A stretch of DNA of 64,000 bases from Aquabacterium sp. OR-4 (GTDB lineage Bacteria > Pseudomonadota > Gammaproteobacteria > Burkholderiales > Burkholderiaceae_C). Position numbers and translations under genes: made by a program. This document shows, piece by piece, positions 26,152 through 34,518 of this stretch. The stretch is from the NCBI RefSeq assembly GCF_025290835.2, contig NZ_JAOCQD020000002.1, forward strand, positions 2,046,001 to 2,110,000, read 5' to 3'. Under the pieces are notes generated by a model, which saw nothing but the letters and a program-made list of their open reading frames with translations, was not told the origin of the DNA and made no database searches. How positions within the stretch are numbered: position 1 is the stretch's first letter; the number at the start of each line of letters is the position of its first letter.

Positions 26152-27042
26152 ATGAAGAACATTCCCGGCCTTCCCATCGCCCTGGCCGCCGCGGCCGGGG
26201 CCATTGCGGTGGCGCCATCGGCCGCCGCGCCGATCACGCTGTCGCAGAGCTTCACGCTCTCGTCGCTGCTGCAGCCCGGAGGCAGCGCAGCGCTGTCCTT
26301 CGACATCAACAGCTTCCTGGCCAGCCAGGGCCAGCAGGCCAGCCAGGTGGTGGGCGGCCAGGTCTCGGTGTTCGGCTTCTCGGAAGCCAGCTACGGCGCC
26401 GCCGGCACCTATGGCGACTACAACACCAGCACCAGCTACGGCGGCTCGCACCTGGCCTGGTACTCGTACTACGTCAGCTCCTACTGCAGCTGGTGGAGCT
26501 GGAGCTGCTCGGGCGGCTACACCGCCTATGCCTCGTACAACGTGAACGACTACGTGCGCTACGCCGACCGCGACCTCCTCTACACCGACAACGTGGCCGA
26601 CCAGATGCGCGTCAGCGTGGGCCAGACCAGCGCCACCGACACCGCCAGCACCGTGGCCAGCAGCAGCACGCCCTTCGGCGGCTACCTGTACGACGGCTAT
26701 GCCGGCTGCTACGACGCCTCGTGCTCGCGCACCTACATGTACCACCGCGAGCGCAATGTCTATTCGTCGATCTCGGGCGCGCTGGACGTGAGCCTGGCGC
26801 TCGATGCACTGGCCCTCAGCGACCTCAGCAGCGACGGCATCCTCGACCTGCGCGTGGACGCGCCGGTGGGCCAGTTTGCGCTGCAGTCGATGCGCCTGGA
26901 CCTGCAGCTGGCGCCGCTGGTGGTCAGCACCACGCCCAGCGGCGGCACGGTGCCCGAGCCGGCCATGGTGGGCCTCACCGCGGTGGCCCTGGCCGCCGCC
27001 GTGGCCGCCGGACGGCGCCGCCGCGCCCGCCAGCATGTCTGA
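26152..27042 (+). CDS. Tyr/Ser/Trp-rich exported protein with PEP-CTERM anchor
   Basis: A 296-residue secreted protein. A signal peptide (residues 1-26, ending SAAA) leads to a beta-rich body. Residues 81-204 are exceptional: 21 Tyr, 4 Trp (103, 114, 115, 117) and 4 Cys (112, 119, 186, 191) in 124 residues, e.g. 'HLAWYSYYVSSYCSWWSWSC'. The C-terminus is a full PEP-CTERM signal: V-P-E-P at 267-270, a hydrophobic helix, and an Arg cluster before the stop, which exosortase cleaves. The gene overlaps the next start by 8 nt and forms an operon with a 2OG-oxygenase-like protein and an FAD halogenase, which suggests that its aromatic residues are enzymatically modified. That function is inference; the sorting signal is firm. 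Confidence 0.85.
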   Translation: MKNIPGLPIALAAAAGAIAVAPSAAAPITLSQSFTLSSLLQPGGSAALSFDINSFLASQGQQASQVVGGQVSVFGFSEASYGAAGTYGDYNTSTSYGGSHLAWYSYYVSSYCSWWSWSCSGGYTAYASYNVNDYVRYADRDLLYTDNVADQMRVSVGQTSATDTASTVASSSTPFGGYLYDGYAGCYDASCSRTYMYHRERNVYSSISGALDVSLALDALALSDLSSDGILDLRVDAPVGQFALQSMRLDLQLAPLVVSTTPSGGTVPEPAMVGLTAVALAAAVAAGRRRRARQHV

Positions 27043-27787
27043 GCCGCAGACCCTGGCGCAGGCGCTGCGCACGCCGGCACCCGCACGCGACATCTTCGCC
27101 ATCAACCCGGCGGCGCGGGTGCAGGTGGTCACGCTGTCCAGCGGCTGCCCGGTGATGCTGATCGACGACTTCTTTGCCGACCCGCTGGCCGTGCGCCAGC
27201 GTGCGCTGGGAGGCCGCTACGACAGCTCGCTGGCCTACTACCCCGGCCTGCATGCGCAGATCGACGACGACGAGCGCCGGCCGCTGCTGCAGGCGCTGTG
27301 CACGCTGCTGGCGGCCATGGGCAGCGTGCAGTGCCGGCCTGGCGACATCAGCACCGATTTCTCCATCGTCACCACCCCGGCCAGCGAGATGCTGGCGCGG
27401 CAGAAGCACCCGCATGTGGACGGCGTGCCGCTGGCCGGCGTGCTGTACCTGAACCCCGATTACGAGATCGGCACCAGCTTCTTCCGCCACCGGCCCACCG
27501 GCCAGGCCTTCGTGCGCGACGCGGCCGAGCGCGAGGCCTATGGCGCCTGGCTGCGCGACCACGGCGAGACCCAGCAGCCCGCCAGCTACGCCATCGACGA
27601 CGCCGGCCCGTGGGAACACCTGCACGCCACCGAGGGCCGCTTCAACCGGCTGGTGATGTACCCGGGCACCGCTTTTCATTCGATCGCGATGCATGACGTC
27701 GCCCGTAACCTCTCGATGGCGTCGGCGCGGCTCACGCAGCGCTTTTTCGTCAACGTGAACCGGGCAGGCAGTACGCAGGCCCATTGA
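27035..27787 (+). CDS. DUF6445-type 2OG-Fe(II) oxygenase-like protein
   Basis: A 250-residue cytoplasmic protein that begins inside the end of the PEP-CTERM gene. It has the spacing of a 2-oxoglutarate/Fe(II) dioxygenase: His127-x-Asp129 in 'HPHVDGVPLAG', a distal His215 in 'VMYPGTAFHSI', and an Arg in 'ARLTQRFFVN' (Arg233 or Arg236) for the 2OG carboxylate. Genes of this kind often accompany tryptophan-halogenase-like genes in proteobacteria and are annotated as DUF6445. It may hydroxylate the same target as the halogenase or act as its partner. The fold assignment rests on motif reading only; no substrate is known. Confidence 0.78.
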   Translation: MSEPQTLAQALRTPAPARDIFAINPAARVQVVTLSSGCPVMLIDDFFADPLAVRQRALGGRYDSSLAYYPGLHAQIDDDERRPLLQALCTLLAAMGSVQCRPGDISTDFSIVTTPASEMLARQKHPHVDGVPLAGVLYLNPDYEIGTSFFRHRPTGQAFVRDAAEREAYGAWLRDHGETQQPASYAIDDAGPWEHLHATEGRFNRLVMYPGTAFHSIAMHDVARNLSMASARLTQRFFVNVNRAGSTQAH

Positions 27788-27830
27788 TCCGGCAGTGCCC
27801 CCGCGGCATGCGCCGCAAAGGACCTGCCCG

Positions 27831-29402
27831 ATGAATCCCTGCAAATCCGTGCTCGTGGTCGGCGGCGGCACCGCCGGCTGGCTGGCGGCCGCCTACCTGC
27901 AACGCACGCTGGGCGGCGACCCCGCGCGGCCGGTGCGCATCGACCTGGTGGAGTCGCCCGAGATCGGCACCATCGGCGTTGGCGAGGCCACCGTGCCCAC
28001 GCTGCGCCAGATGATGTCGCTGCTGGGCATTCCCGAGCCCCTGCTGTTCGCCCGCGCCGAGGCCACGCTGAAGAACGGCGTGCGCTTCGTCGGCTGGCGC
28101 CAGGGCGGCGACGCCGCCAGCGACCGCTACGACCATCCCTTCGATCCGCCGCTCACGCTCGACGGTTACTCGACGATGGTGCACTGGCTCAACCTCAAGC
28201 AGCGCGGCCTGCTGCACGCGCCCTATGGCGACTGCGGCTCGGTGCAGACGGCGCTGATGGATGCCGGCCTGTCGCCCAAGCTGATGAACTCGCCCAACTA
28301 CGAGGCGCCGCTGCCCTACGGCTACCACCTCGACGCCACGCTGCTGGCCGGTGTGCTGCGCGAGGTGGCGGTGTCGCGCGGCGTGCACCACCACGCGGCC
28401 CGCGTGCTGCGCGCCCACACCGGCGACGAGGGCATCACCGGCGTCGAGCTGGCCGACGGCCGCGTGCTCAAGGCCGACCTGTATGTCGACTGCACCGGCT
28501 TTGCCGGCCTGCTGATCGACCAGGCGCTGGGCGTGCCCTGGGTGCCCTACGACGAGCACCTGCTGTGCGACCGCGCCGTGGCCTGCCCGGTGGCCCACGG
28601 CGACGCCAACCCGGCGCTGCGCCCCTACACCACCGCCACCGCCCAGGCCGCCGGCTGGCGCTGGGAGATCGACTTGCAGTCGCGCAGCGGCACCGGCTAC
28701 GTGTACGCGTCGCGGCACTGCAGCGACGACGAGGCCGTGGCCACGCTGCAGCGCAGCCATGGCGCGCGCCAGGCCCTGGCCGAGCCGCGCCTGCTGCGCA
28801 TGAAGATCGGCCGCCGCGCGCGCAGCTGGGAGAAGAACTGCCTGGCGCTCGGCCTGGCCTCGGGCTTCATCGAGCCGCTCGAATCCACCGGCATCTACCT
28901 GATCGAGTTCGCGCTGCAGCAGTTTCTCGACTACCTGCCGGGCGACGGCCCGCACGCCGCCTCGCAGGCCCGCTACAACGCCCAGGTGGGCGATCTGTAC
29001 GCCGAGCTGCGCGACTTCATCGTGATGCACTACGTGCTGTCGATGCGCCGTGACACGCCCTTCTGGCGCGAGGCCACCGCGCCCGAGCGCATCAGCCCGG
29101 CGCTGGCCGACCTGCTGGCGCTGTGGGACGAGAAGCTGCCGCATGCCACCGACATCAACCGCCGCATGTCGCTGTTTGGCGCCAACAACTGGTTCTTCAT
29201 CCTGGCCGGCATGAACCGCCTGCCCCGCCACGGCATCGCCCAGGCCCGCCACCTGGCCCCGGCCACCAGCGACCGCGTGCTCAAGCATGTGGCGCGCATC
29301 CGTGCCGCGGCGCTGGCGCAATCGCCCAGCATGGCCGACTACGCGCGCAAGCAGCGCGCCGCCGCCGCCAGCGTGCCGCTGGCCGCCGGCCTGGCCACCT
29401 GA
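27831..29402 (+). CDS. FAD-dependent tryptophan-halogenase-family protein
   Basis: A 523-residue flavoprotein. The FAD motif is GGGTAGW (residues 11-17). The catalytic Lys of tryptophan halogenases (PrnA Lys79) aligns with Lys80 in 'ATLKNGVRFVGW', and the catalytic Glu (PrnA Glu346) with Glu350 in 'FIEPLESTGIY'. The family signature W-x-W-x-I-P reads W275-R-W277-E-I279-D280, so the proline is replaced. This implies a halogenase that turns reduced flavin, oxygen and halide into a lysine-bound oxidant, probably on a substrate other than free tryptophan. A good AAAGGA site precedes the ATG. It lies 43 nt downstream of the 2OG-oxygenase-like gene; no flavin reductase gene is nearby. Confidence 0.9.
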   Translation: MNPCKSVLVVGGGTAGWLAAAYLQRTLGGDPARPVRIDLVESPEIGTIGVGEATVPTLRQMMSLLGIPEPLLFARAEATLKNGVRFVGWRQGGDAASDRYDHPFDPPLTLDGYSTMVHWLNLKQRGLLHAPYGDCGSVQTALMDAGLSPKLMNSPNYEAPLPYGYHLDATLLAGVLREVAVSRGVHHHAARVLRAHTGDEGITGVELADGRVLKADLYVDCTGFAGLLIDQALGVPWVPYDEHLLCDRAVACPVAHGDANPALRPYTTATAQAAGWRWEIDLQSRSGTGYVYASRHCSDDEAVATLQRSHGARQALAEPRLLRMKIGRRARSWEKNCLALGLASGFIEPLESTGIYLIEFALQQFLDYLPGDGPHAASQARYNAQVGDLYAELRDFIVMHYVLSMRRDTPFWREATAPERISPALADLLALWDEKLPHATDINRRMSLFGANNWFFILAGMNRLPRHGIAQARHLAPATSDRVLKHVARIRAAALAQSPSMADYARKQRAAAASVPLAAGLAT

Positions 29403-29463
29403 CCCTGCCGCGCGCGGCGCCCCGGCCCGCCCTATCATCGCGGCCCCGCACCCCCTGCCGCCG

Positions 29464-30750
29464 ATGACCGCCCCCACCGAACCCCAAGTCGCCACGCTGG
29501 CCAACGGCGTGCGCCTGGCCTGCATCCACGCGCCGCAGGCCGAGACCACCAGCGTCAGCGTGTTCGTGCGCGCCGGCAGCGGCCACGAGAGCAAGCTCAC
29601 CAGCGGCCTGTCGCACGTGGTCGAGCACATGGTGTTCAAGGGCACGGCCACGCGCGACGCGCAGCACATCAACCTCGACGCCGAACGCCTGGGCGCCGAG
29701 GTCAATGCCCACACCGACAAGGACCACACCGCCTTCCACATGCGCGGCCTGGCACGCGATGTGAGCGGCTTCATCGCGATGCTGGGCGACATCGTGCTGC
29801 AGCCCAGCTTTCCCGAGGACGAGTTCGAGCGCGAGCGCCAGGTGCTGCTGCACGAGTTCACCGAGGACGAGGACGACCCCGTCTCCACCGCCTTCAAGCT
29901 GTTCGACCATGCCAGCTGGGGCACGCACCCGCTGGCCCAGCCGGTGATCGGCACGCGGCGCAACATCGAGCGCTTCACCCGCGCCGATCTGGTGAGCCAT
30001 GTGCAGCGCCAGTACGGCGGCGCCAACATCGTGGTGGCCGTGGCCGGCCCGACCCCGCTGGACACGCTGGCGCGCGACGTGCAGGCCGCTTTCGGCGCCG
30101 CGCCGGCGCTGGCGCCCAACCTCATCGCGCCGGCCAGCTTTGGCGGCGGCATCGCCAGCAAGGCCATGCCGGGCAGCAGCCAGAGCCATCTGGTGATGGG
30201 CTTTGGCGTGCCCGGCCAGCAGGCCGACGACGCCACCGCGGCGGTGGCCGCGGCGCTGTTCGGCGAAGGCATGAGCTCGCCGCTGCTGGGCGAGCTGCGC
30301 GAAAAACGCGGCCTGGTGTACTACGCCGCCGCCTCGGCCGATGTGCTGGATGCCGGCGGCCAGTTCGTCATCGAGGCCAGCACCGCCCCCGAACAGCTGG
30401 ACGAATGCCTCACCGAGCTGGCGCGCCTGCTGGCACTGCAGGCCCGGCGCATCGACCCGGTGGATCTGGAGCGCGCCCACAACCAGCTGCTGGTGCGCCG
30501 CCTGCGCGCACTCGAAGAACCCGCACGCCGGCTGGAGGCCGCGGCGCTGGACCTGTTCATCCACGGCCGCGTGCGCAGCCTGGCCGAGTGGCGCGCCGGC
30601 ATCGCCGCAGTGGACGGCGAGCGCGTGCGCGCCCTGTTCGAGCGCATGCTGGCCAGCGGCCCGGCGCTGGCCGTCAGCGGCAAGGTGCCGCGCGGCCTGC
30701 GCGACCGGGTGCGCACGCTGCTGGCGGCGCAGGGCCTGCGCTGCGATTGA
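29464..30750 (+). CDS. M16-family zinc peptidase (processing-peptidase type)
   Basis: A 428-residue peptidase with the inverted zinc motif HVVEH (His51-x-x-Glu54-His55) in 'GLSHVVEHMVFKGT', and the distal Glu in 'ERERQVLLHEFTEDEDDP'. The second half has the R/Y pair of M16 enzymes ('LREKRGLVYYAAASA'). There is no signal peptide, so it is cytoplasmic, like the bacterial relatives of mitochondrial processing peptidase. It starts 61 nt after the halogenase and may belong to the same transcript; whether it matures a peptide in that operon is an open possibility. Both halves of the clam-shell are present in one chain. Confidence 0.92.
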   Translation: MTAPTEPQVATLANGVRLACIHAPQAETTSVSVFVRAGSGHESKLTSGLSHVVEHMVFKGTATRDAQHINLDAERLGAEVNAHTDKDHTAFHMRGLARDVSGFIAMLGDIVLQPSFPEDEFERERQVLLHEFTEDEDDPVSTAFKLFDHASWGTHPLAQPVIGTRRNIERFTRADLVSHVQRQYGGANIVVAVAGPTPLDTLARDVQAAFGAAPALAPNLIAPASFGGGIASKAMPGSSQSHLVMGFGVPGQQADDATAAVAAALFGEGMSSPLLGELREKRGLVYYAAASADVLDAGGQFVIEASTAPEQLDECLTELARLLALQARRIDPVDLERAHNQLLVRRLRALEEPARRLEAAALDLFIHGRVRSLAEWRAGIAAVDGERVRALFERMLASGPALAVSGKVPRGLRDRVRTLLAAQGLRCD

Positions 30751-30854
30751 CGGCCCGACCCTCGGCACCCGGCCGCAGACGCCTGCGGTGAACCCAAGGC
30801 GTCGGCAAATCTGACAGCGGCCGTTGCATCGGTCGCACGGACGCGGCCAAGTGC

Positions 30855-30868
30855 TTGATTTTGATCAG
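30855..30868 (+). promoter_or_regulatory. FNR/Anr-like box
   Basis: TTGAT-tttg-ATCAG matches nine of ten fixed positions of the FNR consensus TTGATnnnnATCAA. It is 112 nt upstream of the PEP-CTERM ATG at 30980 in an otherwise GC-rich spacer. It predicts oxygen-responsive control, but one site seen by eye is weak evidence. Confidence 0.4.
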
Positions 30869-30979
30869 GCGCGAACTGCGGGCACGGATGCTGCTGAGAG
30901 CGGCGGGCTCCCGTCGTCGGCCGCGCTGCAGCAGCGCGCCAGGCGACGGGCCCAAGCCCACCCACCAAGGAATCCGCCC

Positions 30980-31621
30980 ATGAAGAACGCCGTTGCCGCA
31001 TTTGCCCTCAGCCTGGTGGCCGCTGTCGCCGGCAGCGCGCAGGCTGCTGTCATCACCTACAACCTGCCCTTCCTGGGCGCCGGCCCGGTGAGCGGCAATG
31101 GCTTCACCACGGTGTTTGGCGGCGGCGGGTACGTGAATGCGTTCTCGATGGACAACGCGCACTCCTACCTGCAGCAGAACATCAGCGGCCTGGCCGGCCA
31201 GACGGTGACGCACGCTTCGCTGCAGTTCAACATCGGCGGCGGCCTGGCCCCGCAGCAGGTGACCGTGACCGCGTTCACCGCCACCGGCACGCTGGGCAGC
31301 CACTTCGCTGCCCCCGATGTGCTGGCCAGCCAGGTGTTCACGGTGAACGGTGCCGACCCGATGACCGCCAACGATCTGGACGTGACCAGCCTGCTGCTGC
31401 CGCGCGTGGCGGCGGGCGACACCTATTTCGCGCTGCACTTCGCGCCAGTGGACACCAGCATCAGCAGCCTGTACCTGCAGCCCTCGGGCAGCGAGAACCT
31501 GCGCCTGGTGGTCACCACGCAGGATGTGCCCGAGCCCTCGGCGCTGGCCCTGGTGGGCCTGGCCCTGGCCGGCCTGGGCGCCGTGGGCGCGCGCCGCCGC
31601 GCTGTCACGGCCGCCACCTGA
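30980..31621 (+). CDS. PEP-CTERM sorting-domain protein
   Basis: A 213-residue exported protein with a signal peptide cut around 'GSAQAAVI' (residue 23), a beta-sandwich-like body ('YLQQNISGLAGQTVTHASLQ', 'NLRLVVTTQ') and a C-terminal V-P-E-P-S, a hydrophobic helix and 'ARRR' before a short tail. It is a substrate of an exosortase, released to the outer surface or matrix. The body is Gly/Ser/Asn rich and lacks the Tyr/Trp cluster of the other PEP-CTERM protein in this window. An AAGGA ribosome site precedes the ATG. Specific function unknown. Confidence 0.85.
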   Translation: MKNAVAAFALSLVAAVAGSAQAAVITYNLPFLGAGPVSGNGFTTVFGGGGYVNAFSMDNAHSYLQQNISGLAGQTVTHASLQFNIGGGLAPQQVTVTAFTATGTLGSHFAAPDVLASQVFTVNGADPMTANDLDVTSLLLPRVAAGDTYFALHFAPVDTSISSLYLQPSGSENLRLVVTTQDVPEPSALALVGLALAGLGAVGARRRAVTAAT

Positions 31622-31657
31622 TCCCGCGCCTGATCCCGCGGCGGATTCCCCGCCTGA

Positions 31658-33559
31658 TCAGGGCTGGATCAGGGCCTGCACCCGCTGCCGCAGCACCGGC
31701 AGCGTCACCTCGCCTGGCGCCAGCGGCGCACCGGCGGCCAGGCCCACCTGGCTGAACAGCCCGCGGCGGAACGGGCGCACCATGGCCCGGCCGCCGTCAA
31801 TGCGCGAGAAAAACGAGCCCCACAGGTGGCTCAGGGCCACCGGCACCACCGGCACCGGCCGGCGCTCCAGGATCTTCATCAGCCCGCCCTTGAACTCGCC
31901 CAGCGTGCCGTCGCGGGTGATCGCGCCTTCGGGAAAGATGCCCAGCAGATCGCCCTCGGCCAGCACCTGGTCGGCCGCGGCCAGCGCGGCCTCGTAGGCC
32001 GCCGGGTCTTCGCTGCGCGGGGCGATGGGAATGGCCTTGGCCAGGCGGAACAGCCAGCCCAGCACCGGCACCGCGAAGATGCGGTGGTCCATCAGAAAGC
32101 GGATCGGCCGCGGGCTGGCGGCCATCAGCAGCACGGCATCGACATAGCTCACGTGGTTGCAGGCGATCAGCGCCGCACCGCTGACCGGGATGTGTTCGTC
32201 ACCCGTCACCCGAAAGCGGTAGATGCAGCGCGACAGCATGAAGGCCACGAAGCGCAGCAGGTACTCGGGCACCAGCAGAAAGATGTAGAGCCCCACCGCC
32301 AGGTTGGCCAGCGCCGTGAGGCCGAAGACCTGCGGCACCGTGAAGCCGGCCGACAGCAGCGCGCCGACGATCAGGCTGCTGGCGATCATGAAGACCGCGT
32401 TGAGGATGTTGTTGGCGGCAATGATGCGCGCGCGGTGGCTGGGCGGCGAGCGCAGCTGGATCAGCGCATACATCGGCACGCTGTACAGGCCGGCAAACAG
32501 CGACAGCGCGAACAGGTCGGCCAGCACGCGCCAGTGCGCTGGCTGCGCCAGAAACGCCGACAGCGTCAGCAGCTCGGCCGGCGGCAGCGCGCGCGAGGCC
32601 AGGTACAGGTCGCCCGCGAACACGCTCATGCCGATGGCGCCCAGCGGCACCAGGCCGATCTCGACATGGCGGTGGCTGAAGGTCTCGCACAGCAGGCTGC
32701 CCACGCCGATGCCGAGCGAGAACACCACCAGCAGCAGCGAGGCCACATGCTCGTTGCCATGCAGCACGTCCTTGGCGAAGGACGGAAACTGCGACAGGAA
32801 CACCGCGCCGAAGAACCACATCCAGCTGATGCCCAGCAGCGAGCGGTAGACCACCACGTTGCCACGCGCCAGCTGCAGGTTGCGCCAGGTTTCGGTGACC
32901 GGGTTCCAGTTGATCGCCAGCCCCGGCTCGGTGCTGGGCGTGGCAGGCACGTACTGCGCGGTGATGCGGCCCAGCACCGCCAGGGCCAGGCAGGTCAGGG
33001 CCACGGCCTCGGCGGCCGGCAGCCAGGCGTCGTCGGGCAGGGCGATCAGCACGCCGCCCACCACATTGCCCAGCAGGATGGCGACGAAGGTGCCCATCTC
33101 GATCATGCCGTTGCCGCCGGTGAGCTCGCGTTCGCTCAGGTGCTGCGGCAGGTAGGCGTATTTCACCGGGCCGAACAGCGTGCTGTGCAGGCCCAGCAGA
33201 AAGATGCAGGCCAGCAGCACCGGCACCAGCTTGAGGAACAGGCCCGCCGTGCCGATCAGCATGATCGCCAGCTCAAGGCTCTTGACCATGCGCGTCAGCC
33301 GCGCCTTGTCGAACTTGTCGGCGATCTGGCCCGAGGTGGCCGAGAACAGCAGAAAGGGCAGGATGAACACCGCACCGATCACCAGGCCGGCCATCGCCGG
33401 CGGCAGCCAGCCCACGCTGATGCGGTAGGTGACCAGCATCGTGAACGCGAACTTGAAGACGTTGTCGTTGGCCGCGCCGAGAAACTGCGTCCAGAAGAAA
33501 GGCGCAAAGCGCCTCTGGCGCAGCAGCGCAAACTGGTTGGGTTGCGGGTCTTGATGCAT
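31658..33559 (-). CDS. MFS transporter - 1-acylglycerol-3-phosphate acyltransferase fusion
   Basis: A 633-residue inner-membrane protein. Residues about 10-410 form a 12-helix major facilitator domain like the lysophospholipid transporter LplT ('AANDNVFKFAFTMLVTY', 'LFGPVKYAYLPQHL'). Residues about 425-633 are a PlsC domain with the acyltransferase motif NHVSYVD (H-x4-D) and 'GIFPEGAITRDG'. Together it would flip lysophospholipid inward and re-acylate it, like the Aas-LplT pair joined in one chain but without the Aas ligase. ATG at 33559 was preferred to a TTG nine nt earlier. No neighbour suggests a special role. Confidence 0.92.
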   Translation of the reverse strand: MHQDPQPNQFALLRQRRFAPFFWTQFLGAANDNVFKFAFTMLVTYRISVGWLPPAMAGLVIGAVFILPFLLFSATSGQIADKFDKARLTRMVKSLELAIMLIGTAGLFLKLVPVLLACIFLLGLHSTLFGPVKYAYLPQHLSERELTGGNGMIEMGTFVAILLGNVVGGVLIALPDDAWLPAAEAVALTCLALAVLGRITAQYVPATPSTEPGLAINWNPVTETWRNLQLARGNVVVYRSLLGISWMWFFGAVFLSQFPSFAKDVLHGNEHVASLLLVVFSLGIGVGSLLCETFSHRHVEIGLVPLGAIGMSVFAGDLYLASRALPPAELLTLSAFLAQPAHWRVLADLFALSLFAGLYSVPMYALIQLRSPPSHRARIIAANNILNAVFMIASSLIVGALLSAGFTVPQVFGLTALANLAVGLYIFLLVPEYLLRFVAFMLSRCIYRFRVTGDEHIPVSGAALIACNHVSYVDAVLLMAASPRPIRFLMDHRIFAVPVLGWLFRLAKAIPIAPRSEDPAAYEAALAAADQVLAEGDLLGIFPEGAITRDGTLGEFKGGLMKILERRPVPVVPVALSHLWGSFFSRIDGGRAMVRPFRRGLFSQVGLAAGAPLAPGEVTLPVLRQRVQALIQP

Positions 33560-33594
33560 GGGCGGCAATCGTCGTCCTGTGGGATCGGCGCTGT

Positions 33595-34518
33595 TTATCG
33601 CACGACTGTGACGGCGCCCGCGAGCCCCTCGTCGCGCAGCCAGCGGAACATGGCATCGGCCGTCACCGTGGCAATGCGCCCGGCCAGGCGCTCGCCGGTG
33701 GGGTGGTCGTCAAAGGCCACATGGGCCATCGACATCCGCGCGCCCAGCCGCGTGAAGGTGTCGAGCTGGATCACCTGCGGCACAAAGCCGCGCTGCTGCA
33801 GCCAGGCCTGGGCGGCGTCGCGGTTGCCGGCACCGCCCCCGGCGGCCAGCATCTCCAGCGCCCACTGGTTGCTCTGCTGGTAACGCTGGCCCCAGGCGTA
33901 GGCCACCATGCTGTAGCGCGGCTGGTGCAGGCGCGTGGCCTGGGCCGCATCGCGCAGCCGCGGCAGCAGGGCGGCCTGCAGCTCGGGCGCCAGCGGCGCA
34001 AAGGCGGCCTCGTAGCGGTGCGGCGTGTCGAGGAAAAACTCGCCCAGGCCCTGGCGGTACAGCGCCGCCTCGGCCGTGCCGCAGTGGTTGAGCTTGTGCA
34101 GCACGCGCCAGCGGCCATCCTCGGGCTGGCGATAGGCCAGGCCCACATGCGACCAGCGCAGGCCGTGGCGCGACAAGTCCTGCCCGGCGCGCGCCAGCAG
34201 CAGCACCTGCGCGCCGCTGGCCTCGAGCCGGCCGCGCACCTGTTCGGCCAGGGCCAGGCCGCGCGCCACCGGCTCGACGCCGGGTGCCGCCGGCTCGCAG
34301 TCCTGGCCGGCGTGGGCCGGGGTGGCCACCAGCCCGGTGGTCAGCGCGGTGGCCAACGCGGCGGTCAGCGCGGCGGCCCGCACGCCGGCCAGGGTGCGTG
34401 GCGGCTGCGGGCGGTGCACCGGGTCGCGAACCGGGTCACAGGACAAGCCGCGCACCAGGCCGCGCACCAGGCCGCGCACCAGGCCGCGCACGATGCCGTG
34501 CTGCCAGCGGCCGCTCAT
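33595..34518 (-). CDS. DUF2145 domain exported protein
   Basis: A 307-residue protein. After an odd basic N-terminus with four 'VRGL' repeats (34448-34491) comes a hydrophobic signal ('ALTAALATALTTGLVATPAHA') and the DUF2145 domain from about residue 70: 'ARAGQDLSRHGLRWSHVGLA', 'WRVLHKLNHCGTAEAALYRQ', 'QSNQWALEMLA'. The conserved Cys/His positions hint at a papain-like hydrolase fold, but the family's activity is unknown. The ATG overlaps the stop of the upstream small exported protein (ATGA), and the two genes occur together in Burkholderiales. The repeat region may mean that the true start lies inside it. Confidence 0.8.
   Translation of the reverse strand: MSGRWQHGIVRGLVRGLVRGLVRGLSCDPVRDPVHRPQPPRTLAGVRAAALTAALATALTTGLVATPAHAGQDCEPAAPGVEPVARGLALAEQVRGRLEASGAQVLLLARAGQDLSRHGLRWSHVGLAYRQPEDGRWRVLHKLNHCGTAEAALYRQGLGEFFLDTPHRYEAAFAPLAPELQAALLPRLRDAAQATRLHQPRYSMVAYAWGQRYQQSNQWALEMLAAGGGAGNRDAAQAWLQQRGFVPQVIQLDTFTRLGARMSMAHVAFDDHPTGERLAGRIATVTADAMFRWLRDEGLAGAVTVVR
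34448..34491 (-). repeat. 12-nt tandem repeat, in-frame VRGL units
   Basis: Three perfect copies of ccgcgcaccagg plus a partial copy encode Val-Arg-Gly-Leu repeats before the signal peptide of the DUF2145 protein. The unit is four codons long, so changes in copy number preserve the frame. Confidence 0.9.
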
